Assembly (NCBI RefSeq): GCF_003732265.1
Contig: NZ_MOBK01000017.1
Span: 1-64,000, forward strand
DNA from: Pseudomonas brassicacearum
GTDB taxonomy: Bacteria; Pseudomonadota; Gammaproteobacteria; Pseudomonadales; Pseudomonadaceae
Direction: 5' to 3'
Length of the DNA: 64,000 nucleotides
Below are positions 8,717 to 19,700 of this stretch, piece by piece. The notes under the pieces were generated by a model. That model saw only the letters and a list, made by a program, of their open reading frames with translations. It searched no databases and was not told where the DNA came from. The position numbers and the translations under genes were made by a program. Positions within the stretch are counted from its first letter, which is position 1, and the number at the start of each line of letters is the position of its first letter.

Positions 8717-10357
8717 TTACTTGGGGTATAGAGGAGGGAGCCCGCTGTCGCCGACCGGGTCCTGAACCCGTTCGGCAATCGGGATTGCCTTGATCGCGCG
8801 CCACAGTTCTTCGCCTTGCCAGTGCTGGCCGGTTTCGCTGTAGAGCGCGCCGTTCAAGCCGTCCAGCGCATCGGACAAAGGCACGAAACGGGCGGCCATG
8901 TCAGCCAGGGTTTCCGGTTGTTGCCGCGCCCAGGCGTCGAGCGCCTGGCGGGTGGCGTGTGAGTCGTTCGCCAGGCAGGCGCGCTTGAGGTCGTCGAGGA
9001 CGGTGCGCGGGCTCGGGCCGGTCTGCGTCGCACGCAGGATCGCCGGTTGCCAGCGCGCGCGCCACCAGAGGCCGAAGCCGAGCAGGGTGGTGCAGGCCAG
9101 GATCAGCGTGCTGAGTTTCCAGCGCCACAGGGTTTCGCTGTCAGCGGCGGAATCGACCTGAGGCATCCCGGCCGGCGTATCGACCTGCATGCTCGGATTG
9201 TTCGCGACTTGCAGGGTACGCGCCGGCAGGCTGCTGCGTTCCAGATGATCTTCGAAGGTGTTCCACCAGACCACGTCCACCGCCGGCAATTCGATTGCAC
9301 CGCTGCGCGCAGGCACCAGGGCTTCACGGTCTTCACGACTGCCGATCAGGCCACGTTCGCTGTTCTGGTTGCCCAGCACCGGCTGATCCGGATAGCGCCG
9401 CAAGCCGTTGACGTCAGTGGCCGGCAGCGGCGGCAGTTGCGAACTGGCCAGGCCCTCAACCTTGAGGATCAGGCTGCGGGTCAGCGAGTCGCCGACCTGG
9501 GTGTGGTCCGGTTCCGGGTTCCAGCTTTCGCTCAGGGTCACGCTGCGGGCCGGCAACCAAGGCAGATCGGCAGGGTAAGTGATGGGTTTCGCCTTGACCG
9601 TCAGCAACATTTGCGTGGAGCTGACGCGCATCAGCTTGCCGGATTTCGGCACCTGGGCGGCGGCGTCCTGCACGGGTTGGGTGTCGACCAGCGTGGCGCT
9701 GAAGATCTGCGCCGGAATCGCCAATTCGCCGCTGTGTTGCGGGTAAATCGCGTAGCGCATTTCGATCACGCCATGGCGCAGGCCGTTGATGACTTTTTCG
9801 TAGGTGCGCGACTCGCCCAGTTGTTCGATGCGCGCATCGGGAACCTGCAACGGGGTCAGGCTGCTGTCGTCGTACAGCGACACCGAATGGTAGATGCGCA
9901 GGGTCAGGATCGCCTGGGCCTGCACGTACACGCTGCTCTGGTCGAGGCTGGCGTCGATGAACACCGGGGCCAGCTTGGTCGCGGTGTCCTGGGTTTCACT
10001 CTCCACCACTTGCAACGTGATCGACTGGCTCTGCGCCTCGCCCAGTTGCAACGGCGGAATGGTCACACTGCCGTTCTCCTTGGGCAGCAGGGTAATGATC
10101 CAGCGCGTGGTCGCGCGGTTGTCGCCACTGAGGGTGTTCAACTGGTTGACCTGTCGAGTGCCGCGCACTTCGAACAGCGGCTCCAGCGGGTTCAGGTCCG
10201 GCTTGCCGAACTGGGTAACGTCGCTGGATTCAAGGGTCAGCTCGACCGTCTCGCCGGAGTTCAGGCGACTGCGATCAACGCTGGCAACCAGCCCCTCTGC
10301 CTGGGCCTGAACGGCACAGCACAGCAGGGCAAGCATGAAGAGGGTGAAGCGGGTCAT
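8717..10357 (-). CDS. batD: BatD-like exported membrane protein (BatD/oxygen-tolerance family)
   Basis: 546 residues. Signal peptide MTRFTLFMLALLCCAVQAQA, then a long periplasmic beta-sandwich-rich region opening with VDRSRLNSGETVELTL, typical of BatD. A C-terminal membrane helix near residue 420 (LSTLILACTTLLGFGLWW) is followed by a cytoplasmic tail of about 120 residues. It is the last gene of the moxR-bat operon and overlaps batB by 4 bases. Bat proteins are linked to envelope stress and aerotolerance in other bacteria. The molecular role is unproven. Confidence 0.88.
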   Translation of the reverse strand: MTRFTLFMLALLCCAVQAQAEGLVASVDRSRLNSGETVELTLESSDVTQFGKPDLNPLEPLFEVRGTRQVNQLNTLSGDNRATTRWIITLLPKENGSVTIPPLQLGEAQSQSITLQVVESETQDTATKLAPVFIDASLDQSSVYVQAQAILTLRIYHSVSLYDDSSLTPLQVPDARIEQLGESRTYEKVINGLRHGVIEMRYAIYPQHSGELAIPAQIFSATLVDTQPVQDAAAQVPKSGKLMRVSSTQMLLTVKAKPITYPADLPWLPARSVTLSESWNPEPDHTQVGDSLTRSLILKVEGLASSQLPPLPATDVNGLRRYPDQPVLGNQNSERGLIGSREDREALVPARSGAIELPAVDVVWWNTFEDHLERSSLPARTLQVANNPSMQVDTPAGMPQVDSAADSETLWRWKLSTLILACTTLLGFGLWWRARWQPAILRATQTGPSPRTVLDDLKRACLANDSHATRQALDAWARQQPETLADMAARFVPLSDALDGLNGALYSETGQHWQGEELWRAIKAIPIAERVQDPVGDSGLPPLYPK

Positions 10358-12093
10358 CGAGTTTTTCCCTGATCCTGATGTTGTTGCTGTTCGTACCAGA
10401 ATTTGCGCCGGAGCAATTCACCCGGATCATCCGGGATCTTGCGCAACCATTGCTCCAGCGCCTGAAGTTGTTCGCCTTCGATCGTGTCGCTGGTCGGGCG
10501 CGGCGGCGGCCGGGTGCTTTGCTCGTCACCCAACTCGCTGCCCGGCACTTCATTGGCGCCCGGTTTCGGCGGCGAGGTGGCCGGTTGTTCGGCGTCTGGT
10601 GTGGTTTGTTGGACGTCGGTTTGCGGTTCACCTTCGCTCGTCGGTTGCGTGGCCGCGCCGGGCTGCGATTCTTGATCGGTGGACGGTGCCTTGTTGTCGT
10701 CGGAGGTCTCGGGCTCAACCGGCGGCGGGGTGTTTTTCTGTTTGAGCAGACTCTCCACCAGCGCCTTGTTGGTCAGGGCCGGGCGCAAATCCGGTTGCAG
10801 TTCCAGCGCCTGTTCGTACGCATCCAGCGCGGCTTCCAGCTCACCGCTTTTGGCCAGGGCATTGCCTCGATTGTAGTGGGCGTGGGCGTCACTGCCCTGG
10901 GCAAACCGCTGGGCGGCGCCACTGTAGTCGCCGGCCTCGTACAGCGCCACGCCTTGCCATTGCGGGTCCTGGAAATACTGCGCAGCCCTGGCCGGGTGGT
11001 CTTGCCTGAGCAAATGCAGGCCCCGTTGGTCGGGGCGCAACCACAAGTCTTCGAAGTCGAAGGCATAACTCGGTTGCGGCATCGCCAACAGCAACGGCAG
11101 GCAGAACAACCAGCCACGCCGCCCGGCACAGGCCGCCAGCAACAACAGCGGCAGCAACAGCCAGTAACCTTGGTCGGCCCAGGTGTCGAGGCGCAACATT
11201 TGCCCGTCATTGCGCAATGCGCGCGGGCCATCCAGCAGGCCCAGCGCACGTAAGTCCGCCTCGTCCAGTTGCGCCTGGCGATAGCGTCCGCCGAGGTCAT
11301 GGGCAAAAGCTTTGAGGCTCGAGTTGTCCAGGCGCGGCACCAGAATCGCGCCCTCGTTGTCCTTGAGGAAGCTACCGTCCTCCTGAGCCACCGGCGCGCC
11401 CTCGGCGGTGCCGATGCCCAGCATCAAGAATTCGGTTGAGTGGCCGTCCAGTGCGTTATGGATGCCTTCGCGTTCCAGTTCGGTCAGGGTCGAACCGATC
11501 AGCAGGATCCGGCCATCGCCCAAAGCTCCCTGACTCAGCAAGGCCAGGGCCTTGTTCACCGCGAGATCGGCGCGATGGCCGGCCTCGGGCATCAGTGACG
11601 GTTTCAGCGCATCGAGCAGGTTGCGGCTGGTCGACAGGTCATCCGACAGCGGCACCAAGGTGTGGGCGCTGCCGGCGTAGACGACGATGGCGGTCTGAGC
11701 GTCGCTGCGCACCTCAAGCAGGTCGAGCAGCTTGCGGCGCGCCTGCTCCAGCCGGTTCGGCACCACGTCGGTGGCGAGCATTTCCGGGGTCAGTTCAAGC
11801 ACCACCACCAGCGGGTCGGCGGGTTTCTGACTGTTTTGTTCGACCCGTTGCCAACTCGGGCCGAGCAGCGCCAGCACGGTCAACACCCAGGCCAGGCCAA
11901 GCACGACCCACGGCAGTTTGCTGTCGCGGCCGTTGCCGCCACTGAGCAGTGCGGCGTGAAAGGCCGGCGGCAGAATCATCTGCCAGCGCCCGGCGCGTTT
12001 TTGCCGGTGCCAGAGTTGCCACAGCAACCAGCCGAGCACCGGCAACAGCAATAGCCACCAAGGACGGAACCAGAAAGGCCAGAGCGCGCTCAT
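10354..12093 (-). CDS. BatB/BatC-type fusion: membrane VWA domain plus TPR and disordered tail
   Basis: 579 residues. Two N-terminal membrane helices (WWLLLLPVLGWLLWQLW and LPWVVLGLAWVLTVLALLG) precede a von Willebrand A domain (about 90-280). More membrane segments follow near 310-340 (LLLPLLLLAACAG), then TPR repeats (residues about 365-450: AQYFQDPQWQGVALYEAGDY, AHYNRGNALAKSGELEAALD) and a Pro/Gln/Glu-rich disordered region before a charged C-terminus. The metal-site motif expected as DxSxS reads LELTPEM, so the MIDAS appears degenerate, unlike BatA next door. It overlaps batA and batD at both ends. It combines the BatB and BatC functions of other bacteria in one chain. Confidence 0.87.
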   Translation of the reverse strand: MSALWPFWFRPWWLLLLPVLGWLLWQLWHRQKRAGRWQMILPPAFHAALLSGGNGRDSKLPWVVLGLAWVLTVLALLGPSWQRVEQNSQKPADPLVVVLELTPEMLATDVVPNRLEQARRKLLDLLEVRSDAQTAIVVYAGSAHTLVPLSDDLSTSRNLLDALKPSLMPEAGHRADLAVNKALALLSQGALGDGRILLIGSTLTELEREGIHNALDGHSTEFLMLGIGTAEGAPVAQEDGSFLKDNEGAILVPRLDNSSLKAFAHDLGGRYRQAQLDEADLRALGLLDGPRALRNDGQMLRLDTWADQGYWLLLPLLLLAACAGRRGWLFCLPLLLAMPQPSYAFDFEDLWLRPDQRGLHLLRQDHPARAAQYFQDPQWQGVALYEAGDYSGAAQRFAQGSDAHAHYNRGNALAKSGELEAALDAYEQALELQPDLRPALTNKALVESLLKQKNTPPPVEPETSDDNKAPSTDQESQPGAATQPTSEGEPQTDVQQTTPDAEQPATSPPKPGANEVPGSELGDEQSTRPPPRPTSDTIEGEQLQALEQWLRKIPDDPGELLRRKFWYEQQQHQDQGKTR

Positions 12094-13169
12094 CGGCGTC
12101 TCCGCACGCGCAGGCGTTTGAGGCGCTGGCGCCAGTCAGGCAGGGGCGATTGCAAGAACAGATCCTTGGTAAACAGGCGTTGCAACAGGTTATCCGGCCA
12201 GCGTTCGCGCACCACCAACAGCATGCTCAGCAGCAGGGCCATCGCCAGCGGCCAGTGGTACAACGCCTGCGCCGGGCGGGCCTGGGTCGGTTGTTGCGTC
12301 ACGGGTTCGAGTTTGTCGAGGGTGTCCTTGATGATCTGCAGTTCGTTGCCGTCATGGGCGCGGAAGTACTGACCGCCCGTGGCCTCGGCGATGGCTTTCA
12401 GGGCCGGCTCGTCGAGGTCCAGGCTCGGGTTTACGCCCAAAAAGCCCAGCGTGCCGCTTTCTTCCGGGTTGGCGCCAATGCCGATGGGGTAGATTTTGAC
12501 CCCTTCGCTGGCCGCCAGTCGCGCGGCGGTCAACGGGTCGATTTCGCCGCCGTTGTTGGCACCGTCAGTCACCAGGATCAACACGCGGCTCTGGGCCGGA
12601 CGCATACGCAGGCGTTTAAGGGCCAGGCCGATGGCATCGCCGATGGCGGTGTTCTTGCCGGCGATGCCGATCCGAGCTTCGTCGAGCCACACGCGCACGG
12701 TATGCCGGTCGAAGGTCAACGGCGCTTGCAGATAGGCCTGGCTGCCGAACAGGATCAGGCCGACCCGGTCGCCATCGCGGCTTTCGAGGAAATCACCGAG
12801 CAAATGCTGCACCAGGCTCAAGCGGCTGACGTCCTCGTCCTGCCACTGCATGTCGGGGAAATCCATCGAGCCGGACACATCCACCGCCACCAGCAAGTCG
12901 CGGCCACTGGCGGCGATCGGCAGCGGTTCACCGAGCCATTGCGGGCGCGCGGCGGCGATCAGCAGCAACAACCACAGCAGCATGAACGGTGCCTGCTGCC
13001 GCCACGCCGGCAGGTTCGCCCGGGCGCGGCGGCGGGCCAGGCCTTCGAGGTCATTGAGGAAGCTGACTTTGAGGGCCGGCTCGCCGCTGTCGGCCACTGG
13101 CAGCAAGACGCGCATCAGCCACGGCAAGGGCAGCAAGGCAAAGATCCACGGCCAGGCGAACTCAAACAT
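12090..13169 (-). CDS. batA: BatA-type membrane VWA domain protein
   Basis: 359 residues. N-terminal membrane helix (FAWPWIFALLPLPWLMRVLLP), a second helix around FMLLWLLLLIAAARP, a VWA domain with intact MIDAS (VAVDVSGSMDF, then T and D in LVTDGANNGGEID), and a C-terminal helix (PLAMALLLSMLLVV). The C-terminal tail is very basic (RLKRLRVRRRR). It overlaps the upstream DUF4381 gene by 8 bases and the downstream VWA-TPR gene by 4. It is probably a membrane scaffold acting with the MoxR ATPase. Confidence 0.92.
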   Translation of the reverse strand: MFEFAWPWIFALLPLPWLMRVLLPVADSGEPALKVSFLNDLEGLARRRARANLPAWRQQAPFMLLWLLLLIAAARPQWLGEPLPIAASGRDLLVAVDVSGSMDFPDMQWQDEDVSRLSLVQHLLGDFLESRDGDRVGLILFGSQAYLQAPLTFDRHTVRVWLDEARIGIAGKNTAIGDAIGLALKRLRMRPAQSRVLILVTDGANNGGEIDPLTAARLAASEGVKIYPIGIGANPEESGTLGFLGVNPSLDLDEPALKAIAEATGGQYFRAHDGNELQIIKDTLDKLEPVTQQPTQARPAQALYHWPLAMALLLSMLLVVRERWPDNLLQRLFTKDLFLQSPLPDWRQRLKRLRVRRRR

Positions 13170-13656
13170 GTTTGCGAATCCAGGTGTCGACGGCCTGGGT
13201 CAGGCCGGCGATGGCCTTGTCGTCGAGTTTGCATTCGGGTTTGTAGGCGCCTTCCACCAGCACCATCCAGCGCGTCAGGCCGGCCGCCGGGCAGCGGTTG
13301 TCGAGAAACGCCAGCCATTTGCGCCCGTTGAGGGTGTGGCTCTGGCTGTAGGGGTAGTGGTTGCGGCACAGGCGCTTGAGCAAGCCATTGAGCTGTTGCA
13401 ACCACGCGCCCGCCGGTGCGCCGTCGTAGGGTTTGGGCATTTGCGCCAGTTCGGCCAGCGCAGCGAGACGCACCGGGTCCAGCGGTTGTTCGGCGCGAAC
13501 GATGGGACGTTTGCGCACCACCAAGTGGCGCATCCGCCACAGGCCAAAGCCGATCAGCGGCAGCAACAAAAGGAGCAGCCACCAGCCCGGCGCGGGGGGC
13601 CAAAATTCGATGGGCGGCGGGGTAATCAGCGGCTGCAGTTGATCGAGGCTGCTCAT
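13162..13656 (-). CDS. DUF4381 membrane protein
   Basis: 164 residues with one N-terminal membrane helix (APGWWLLLLLLPLIGFGLW, about 24-42) and a cytoplasmic helical domain containing FLDNRCPAAG. The size and position between DUF58 and batA are diagnostic of DUF4381 in proteobacterial moxR-bat clusters. The start overlaps the DUF58 stop by 4 bases. The role is unknown; a bridging subunit of the Bat complex is an inference from context. Confidence 0.87.
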   Translation of the reverse strand: MSSLDQLQPLITPPPIEFWPPAPGWWLLLLLLPLIGFGLWRMRHLVVRKRPIVRAEQPLDPVRLAALAELAQMPKPYDGAPAGAWLQQLNGLLKRLCRNHYPYSQSHTLNGRKWLAFLDNRCPAAGLTRWMVLVEGAYKPECKLDDKAIAGLTQAVDTWIRKHV

Positions 13657-14602
13657 CGACCTTTCCCCGGTTTCTGTGGGTTCAGAAACTCGCGCAGTTG
13701 CTCGACCATCTCACTCTGGGTGCTCAACGGCATCAGCAACACGCGCAGCTTCTGGGCGAGCAATTCCCAGCGGGCAATGCGCGCTTCAGCCTGGGCGCGA
13801 TAGGTCTGGCGCAGGTCGAAATTCAGGGTGTCGAGTTCCAGTTGCGCACCGCGTTCGGCGAAGCGCAGCAAACCGGCGGCGGGCAGGGCGTGATCCAGCG
13901 GATCGGAGAGGGGCAGCAGCAACAGGTCGCAATGGCGCGACAGCAGGCTCAGCTGTTGTTCCGAACCTTCGGTCAAGGCGCGCTCGTCGCAGATCACGAT
14001 CACCAGGCTGCCGGGGCGCAACACTTCCCGCGCCCGACGCAGGGCCATGTTGAGGGAATCGCGGTTCTGCTCGGTTTCGGTGTGCAGCGATTGATTGACC
14101 CGCACCAGCCGGTTGAGCAATTGCAGCAGGCTCTGTTTGCTGCGTCGCGGCTTGATTTCGTAATGCTCGTTGTCACCGAACACCAACCCGCCCACCCGGT
14201 CGTTATGACCCAGTGCGGCCCAGCCGATCAGGCTGGCGGCCTGGGCGGCGAGCACCGATTTGAACATCAGGCCCGAGCCGAAAAACAACCGGCAACTTTG
14301 CTCGACCATGATGAAAATCGGCCGCTCGCGTTCTTCATGGAACAGTTTGGTGTGGGGTTCCTGGGTGCGCGCGGTCACGCGCCAGTCGATGGTGCGCACA
14401 TCGTCGCCGGCCTGATAGACCCGCACCTGGTCGAAATCCACCCCGCGCCCGCGAAATTTTGAGTGATGCAGGCCGATCAGCGGGCTGCGCTGGCTCGGCG
14501 TGGAAAACAACTGCACTTCACGCACGCGATGGCGCATGTCGATCAGCTCGGCGAGGCTGACACGGATGCCCGGCTCGGGCGGCAGCAGGGTGTTCATCGG
14601 GG

Positions 14603-14606
<4 letters not shown>
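13653..14606 (-). CDS. DUF58 domain protein
   Basis: 317 residues, soluble. The DUF58 hallmark YQAGDDVRTIDWRVTARTQEPH lies near residues 65-85, followed by a VWA-like fold (FIMVEQSCRLFFGS, VIVICDERALTEG). The canonical VWA aspartate-serine motif is altered to EQSCR. The ATG at 14606 overlaps the moxR stop (ATGA), fixing the start despite a second Met three codons on. It is the second gene of the operon and presumably interacts with the MoxR ATPase. Confidence 0.9.
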
Positions 14607-15562
<956 letters not shown>

Positions 15563-15741
15563 CGATGACTGTTCCTGGAGAAGGTGGCCGAAGTCGTTCG
15601 AATAACGCTTGGGCTGGGGGCGTTACTTTAATCCATCGCGGGGGGCGGCGACTAACGGCATTTTGTGCAAAGTGCGGGAAATGGTGGGTGGAATTGTCTG
15701 AAATTTGTCTCGGTTGGAAAGTAGTGCCGTTCTTTCGGGCC

Positions 15742-15843
15742 CCTTCGCGAGCAAGCCCGCTCCCACATTCAACCGAGTTCTGTCATGAGAATGCGGTCGA
15801 ATGTGGGAGCGGCGGTGCGACGATTCGACTTGCTCGCGAAGGC
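15742..15843. repeat. REP doublet, one arm of variant type
   Basis: The left arm CTTCGCGAGCAAGCCCGCTCCCACA is standard. The right arm reads GTGGGAGCGGCGGTGCGACG then ATTCGACTTGCTCGCGAAGG, in which the palindrome centre is replaced by GGTGCGACGATTCGA. The same variant arm recurs near 27.0 and 38.4 kb. The remainder of the gap (15563-15741) shows no gene and no obvious promoter. Confidence 0.85.
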
Positions 15844-15863
15844 GTCTGTCGGGGCACTGATAT

Positions 15864-16217
15864 TCAGAGCTGGCTTATATAAGTCCCAGTCCCCTCGAGA
15901 ATATTTTTCAGCGTTTGCTCAACCTCAGCCAAATCCCCCGCATCCGTGTTGTGAATGATTTCCAGAGAATCATCCCCATTCAAAGCATCCGCATCCGCCG
16001 CGGCGATTTCGATCAGCAGGCGGGTCGGGCTGAGGGTGACTTTCACACCGTCCAGGGTCGAAGGCTCGCCATCGAGGGTAATTTCCAGTTCGTCCTCGTC
16101 CGGATAGCGGGTCATCAGGAACATGTCGCCCGCGTCGCTGTGGCAGCAGAGCATGGCCATGTTGTCTTCCTCGTCATCGCAAGGGTTCACAATCAAGTGG
16201 GCGGTGGTCATTTGCAT
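15864..16217 (-). CDS. Conserved Pseudomonas protein of unknown function
   Basis: 117 residues, acidic and soluble, with no signal peptide. It has two cysteine pairs or clusters (NPCDDEED, MLCCHSD) and a C-terminus rich in Asp and Glu (ADADALNGDDSLEIIHN). The ribosome site AGGAATTTCCC precedes ATG 16217, so this start is preferred over the ATG two codons downstream. I do not recognise a named domain. It stands alone, divergent from gdhB. Confidence 0.68.
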   Translation of the reverse strand: MQMTTAHLIVNPCDDEEDNMAMLCCHSDAGDMFLMTRYPDEDELEITLDGEPSTLDGVKVTLSPTRLLIEIAAADADALNGDDSLEIIHNTDAGDLAEVEQTLKNILEGTGTYISQL

Positions 16218-16719
16218 GGGAAATTCCTGGCTCGACGAGCGTGGTGAAGACGCACAAAACGCAATTCTGCCAGCCCGACGGAATTTCTGCTCGGCTGAGT
16301 GTCAGAGGAGGGGCGTGGACACTTGGAGTGTTACTGGTCATTTCTGGTACGCCGGTGCCGGAAAACCGGGGATAAAACGCCCGTTTTTGCCCACGACTGC
16401 TAGTGTTGTTCGAAGCGTGTGCCGCCAGTTGCGTACCGATGACCGAATATGTCGCAGCACCGCAAGCACGGGCCTCGCCGCACTCGTTAAGCTGCGCAAC
16501 GGATGAGCACCTGTAAAGACATTGCGCTGTACGCAGCCCAGTCGTTTTTGCAGATGCCCATTCATGGAAGGTGAATGTGACCTGAGTGTCTCGTCCAGCT
16601 TCACCCACCTGTCCCCTGTTTCCTCTGCCCGAGAATCAGGAACAGGGTGACGGATCGCCCCGAAAGGGGTTTTGCACGCGACGCTTCCATCAATAACAAG
16701 CCCAAGCGGAGTACCACAG
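16218..16719 (+). other. 502-bp intergenic region and gdhB leader, with two hairpins
   Basis: No gene is seen here. Close to gdhB there is an imperfect hairpin (CCCTGTTTCCT at 16614-16624 with AGGAACAGGG at 16638-16647). It is followed by CCCC-GAAA-GGGG-TTTT at 16658-16673, a short terminator-like stem. Together they could form a leader that modulates read-through into gdhB. I see no clear sigma factor boxes. Confidence 0.35.
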
Positions 16720-19700
16720 ATGGCGTTCTTCACCGCAGCCAGCAAAGCCGACTTCCAGCACCAACTGCAAGCGGCACTGGCACAGCACATCAGTGAACAG
16801 GCACTGCCACAAGTGGCGCTGTTCGCTGAACAATTCTTCGGCATCATTTCCCTGGACGAGCTGACCCAGCGTCGGTTGTCCGACCTCGCCGGCTGCACCC
16901 TTTCTGCGTGGCGCCTGCTTGAGCGCTTCGATCACGCGCAACCGCAGGTTCGCGTCTACAACCCTGATTACGAACGCCACGGCTGGCAGTCGACCCACAC
17001 CGCGGTCGAAGTGCTGCACCACGACCTGCCATTCCTGGTGGACTCGGTGCGTACCGAGCTGAACCGTCGCGGCTACAGCATTCATACCCTGCAAACCACT
17101 GTGCTGAGCGTGCGTCGCGGCAGCAAGGGCGAGTTGCTGGAAATCCTGCCGAAAGGCACCCAGGGCGAAGGCATTCTTCAAGAATCGCTGATGTACCTGG
17201 AAATCGACCGTTGCGCCAACACCGCCGAGCTCAATGTGCTGAGCAAAGAGCTGGAGCAGGTGCTCGGTGAAGTCCGCGTTGCCGTCGCCGATTTCGAACC
17301 GATGAAAGCCAAGGTCCAGGAAATCCTCACCGGCCTGGACAACAGCCAGTACGCGGTCGACCCTGAAGAAAAAGGCGAAATCAAAAGCTTCCTGGAATGG
17401 CTGGTGGGCAACCACTTCACGTTCCTCGGCTACGAAGAGTTCGTGGTACGCGATGAAGCCGACGGCGGCCACATCGTCTACGACCAGGATTCCTTCCTCG
17501 GCCTGACCAAACTGCTGCGTACCGGCCTGACCTACGATGACCTGCGCATCGAAGACTACGCCGTGAACTACCTGCGCGAACCGACCCTGCTGTCGTTCGC
17601 CAAGGCTGCGCACCCAAGCCGTGTACACCGTCCGGCTTACCCGGATTACGTGTCGATCCGTGAAATCGATGCCGCCGGCAACGTGATCAAGGAATGCCGT
17701 TTCATGGGCCTGTACACCTCGTCGGTGTATGGCGAGAGCGTGCGGGTCATCCCGTACATCCGCCGCAAGGTCGAAGAAATCGAACGCCGTTCCGGCTTCC
17801 AGGCCAAGGCTCACCTGGGCAAGGAACTGGCGCAGGTGGTTGAAGTGCTGCCGCGCGATGACCTGTTCCAGACCCCGGTCGACGAACTGTTCAGCACCGT
17901 GATGTCGATCGTGCAGATCCAGGAGCGCAACAAGATTCGCGTGTTCCTGCGCAAAGACCCGTACGGCCGTTTCTGCTACTGCCTGGCCTACGTGCCACGC
18001 GACATCTACTCCACCGAAGTGCGCCAGAAGATCCAGCAAGTGCTGATGGATCGCCTGAAAGCCTCGGATTGCGAATTCTGGACGTTCTTCTCCGAATCCG
18101 TGCTGGCCCGCGTGCAACTGATCCTGCGCGTCGACCCCAAGAACCGCCTCGACATCGACCCGGTTCTGCTGGAAAAAGAAGTGGTGCAAGCCTGCCGCAG
18201 CTGGCAGGACGACTACGCCAGCCTGGTGGTTGAAAGCTTCGGCGAAGCCCATGGCACCAACGTGCTGGCCGACTTCCCGAAAGGCTTCCCGGCCGGTTAC
18301 CGCGAGCGTTTTGCCGCGCACTCGGCTGTGGTCGACATGCAGCACCTGCTGAGCCTGAACGAAAAAAACCCACTGGTGATGAGCTTCTATCAGCCGCTGG
18401 GTCAGGTGTCCGGCCAGCGCATGCTGCACTGCAAGCTGTATCACGCCGATACGCCGCTGGCGCTGTCCGACGTGTTGCCGATCCTGGAAAACCTCGGTCT
18501 GCGCGTGCTGGGTGAATTCCCGTATCGCCTGCGCCACACCAATGGCCGCGAGTTCTGGATTCACGATTTCGCGTTCACCGCTGCCGAAGGCCTGGAACTC
18601 GACATCCAGCAACTCAACGACACGCTGCAGGACGCCTTCGTCCACATCGTGCGTGGCGATGCCGAGAACGATGCGTTCAACCGCCTGGTGCTGACCGCTG
18701 GCCTGCCGTGGCGCGACGTGGCGCTGCTGCGTGCTTACGCTCGCTATATGAAGCAGATCCGTCTGGGCTTCGACCTGGGCTACATCGCCAGCACCCTGAA
18801 CAACCACACCGACATCGCTCGCGAGTTGACCCGGTTGTTCAAGACCCGTTTCTACCTGGCGCGCAAGCTGTCCGGCGACGATCTGGAAGACAAGCAGCAA
18901 CGCCTGGAACACGCGATCATCGCCGCGCTGGACGAAGTCCAGGTGCTGAACGAAGACCGCATCCTGCGTCGCTACCTGGACCTGATCAAGGCCACCCTGC
19001 GCACCAACTTCTATCAGACTGATGCCAACGGCAAGAACAAGTCGTACTTCAGCTTCAAGTTCAACCCGCACCAGATTCCAGAGCTGCCGAAGCCGGTACC
19101 GAAGTTCGAAATCTTCGTTTACTCGCCTCGCGTCGAAGGCGTGCACCTGCGTTTCGGCAACGTCGCTCGTGGCGGTCTGCGCTGGTCCGACCGTGAAGAA
19201 GACTACCGCACCGAAGTCCTGGGCCTGGTAAAAGCCCAGCAAGTGAAGAACTCGGTCATCGTGCCTGTGGGCGCGAAGGGCGGCTTCCTGCCGCGTCGCC
19301 TGCCACTGGGCGGCAACCGTGACGAGATCGCGGCCGAAGGCATCGCCTGCTACCGCATCTTCATTTCGGGCCTGTTGGACATCACCGACAACCTGAAAGA
19401 CGGCGCGCTGGTTCCGCCGGCCAACGTCGTGCGTCATGACGACGATGACCCGTACCTGGTGGTCGCTGCGGACAAGGGCACTGCGACCTTCTCCGACATC
19501 GCCAACGGCATCGCCATCGACTACGGTTTCTGGCTGGGTGACGCGTTCGCTTCCGGTGGTTCCGCCGGTTACGACCACAAGAAAATGGGCATCACCGCCA
19601 AGGGCGCGTGGGTTGGCGTTCAGCGTCACTTCCGCGAACGCGGCATCAATGTCCAGAAAGACAGCATCACCGTGGTCGGTGTCGGCGACATGGCCGGCGA

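Noticed and set aside
13115..13603. Minus-strand frame of 162 codons overlapping DUF4381 and batA
   Set aside because: It is a shadow frame with Ala/Arg/Gly-rich composition. The DUF4381 frame is supported by a membrane helix and operon overlaps on both sides.
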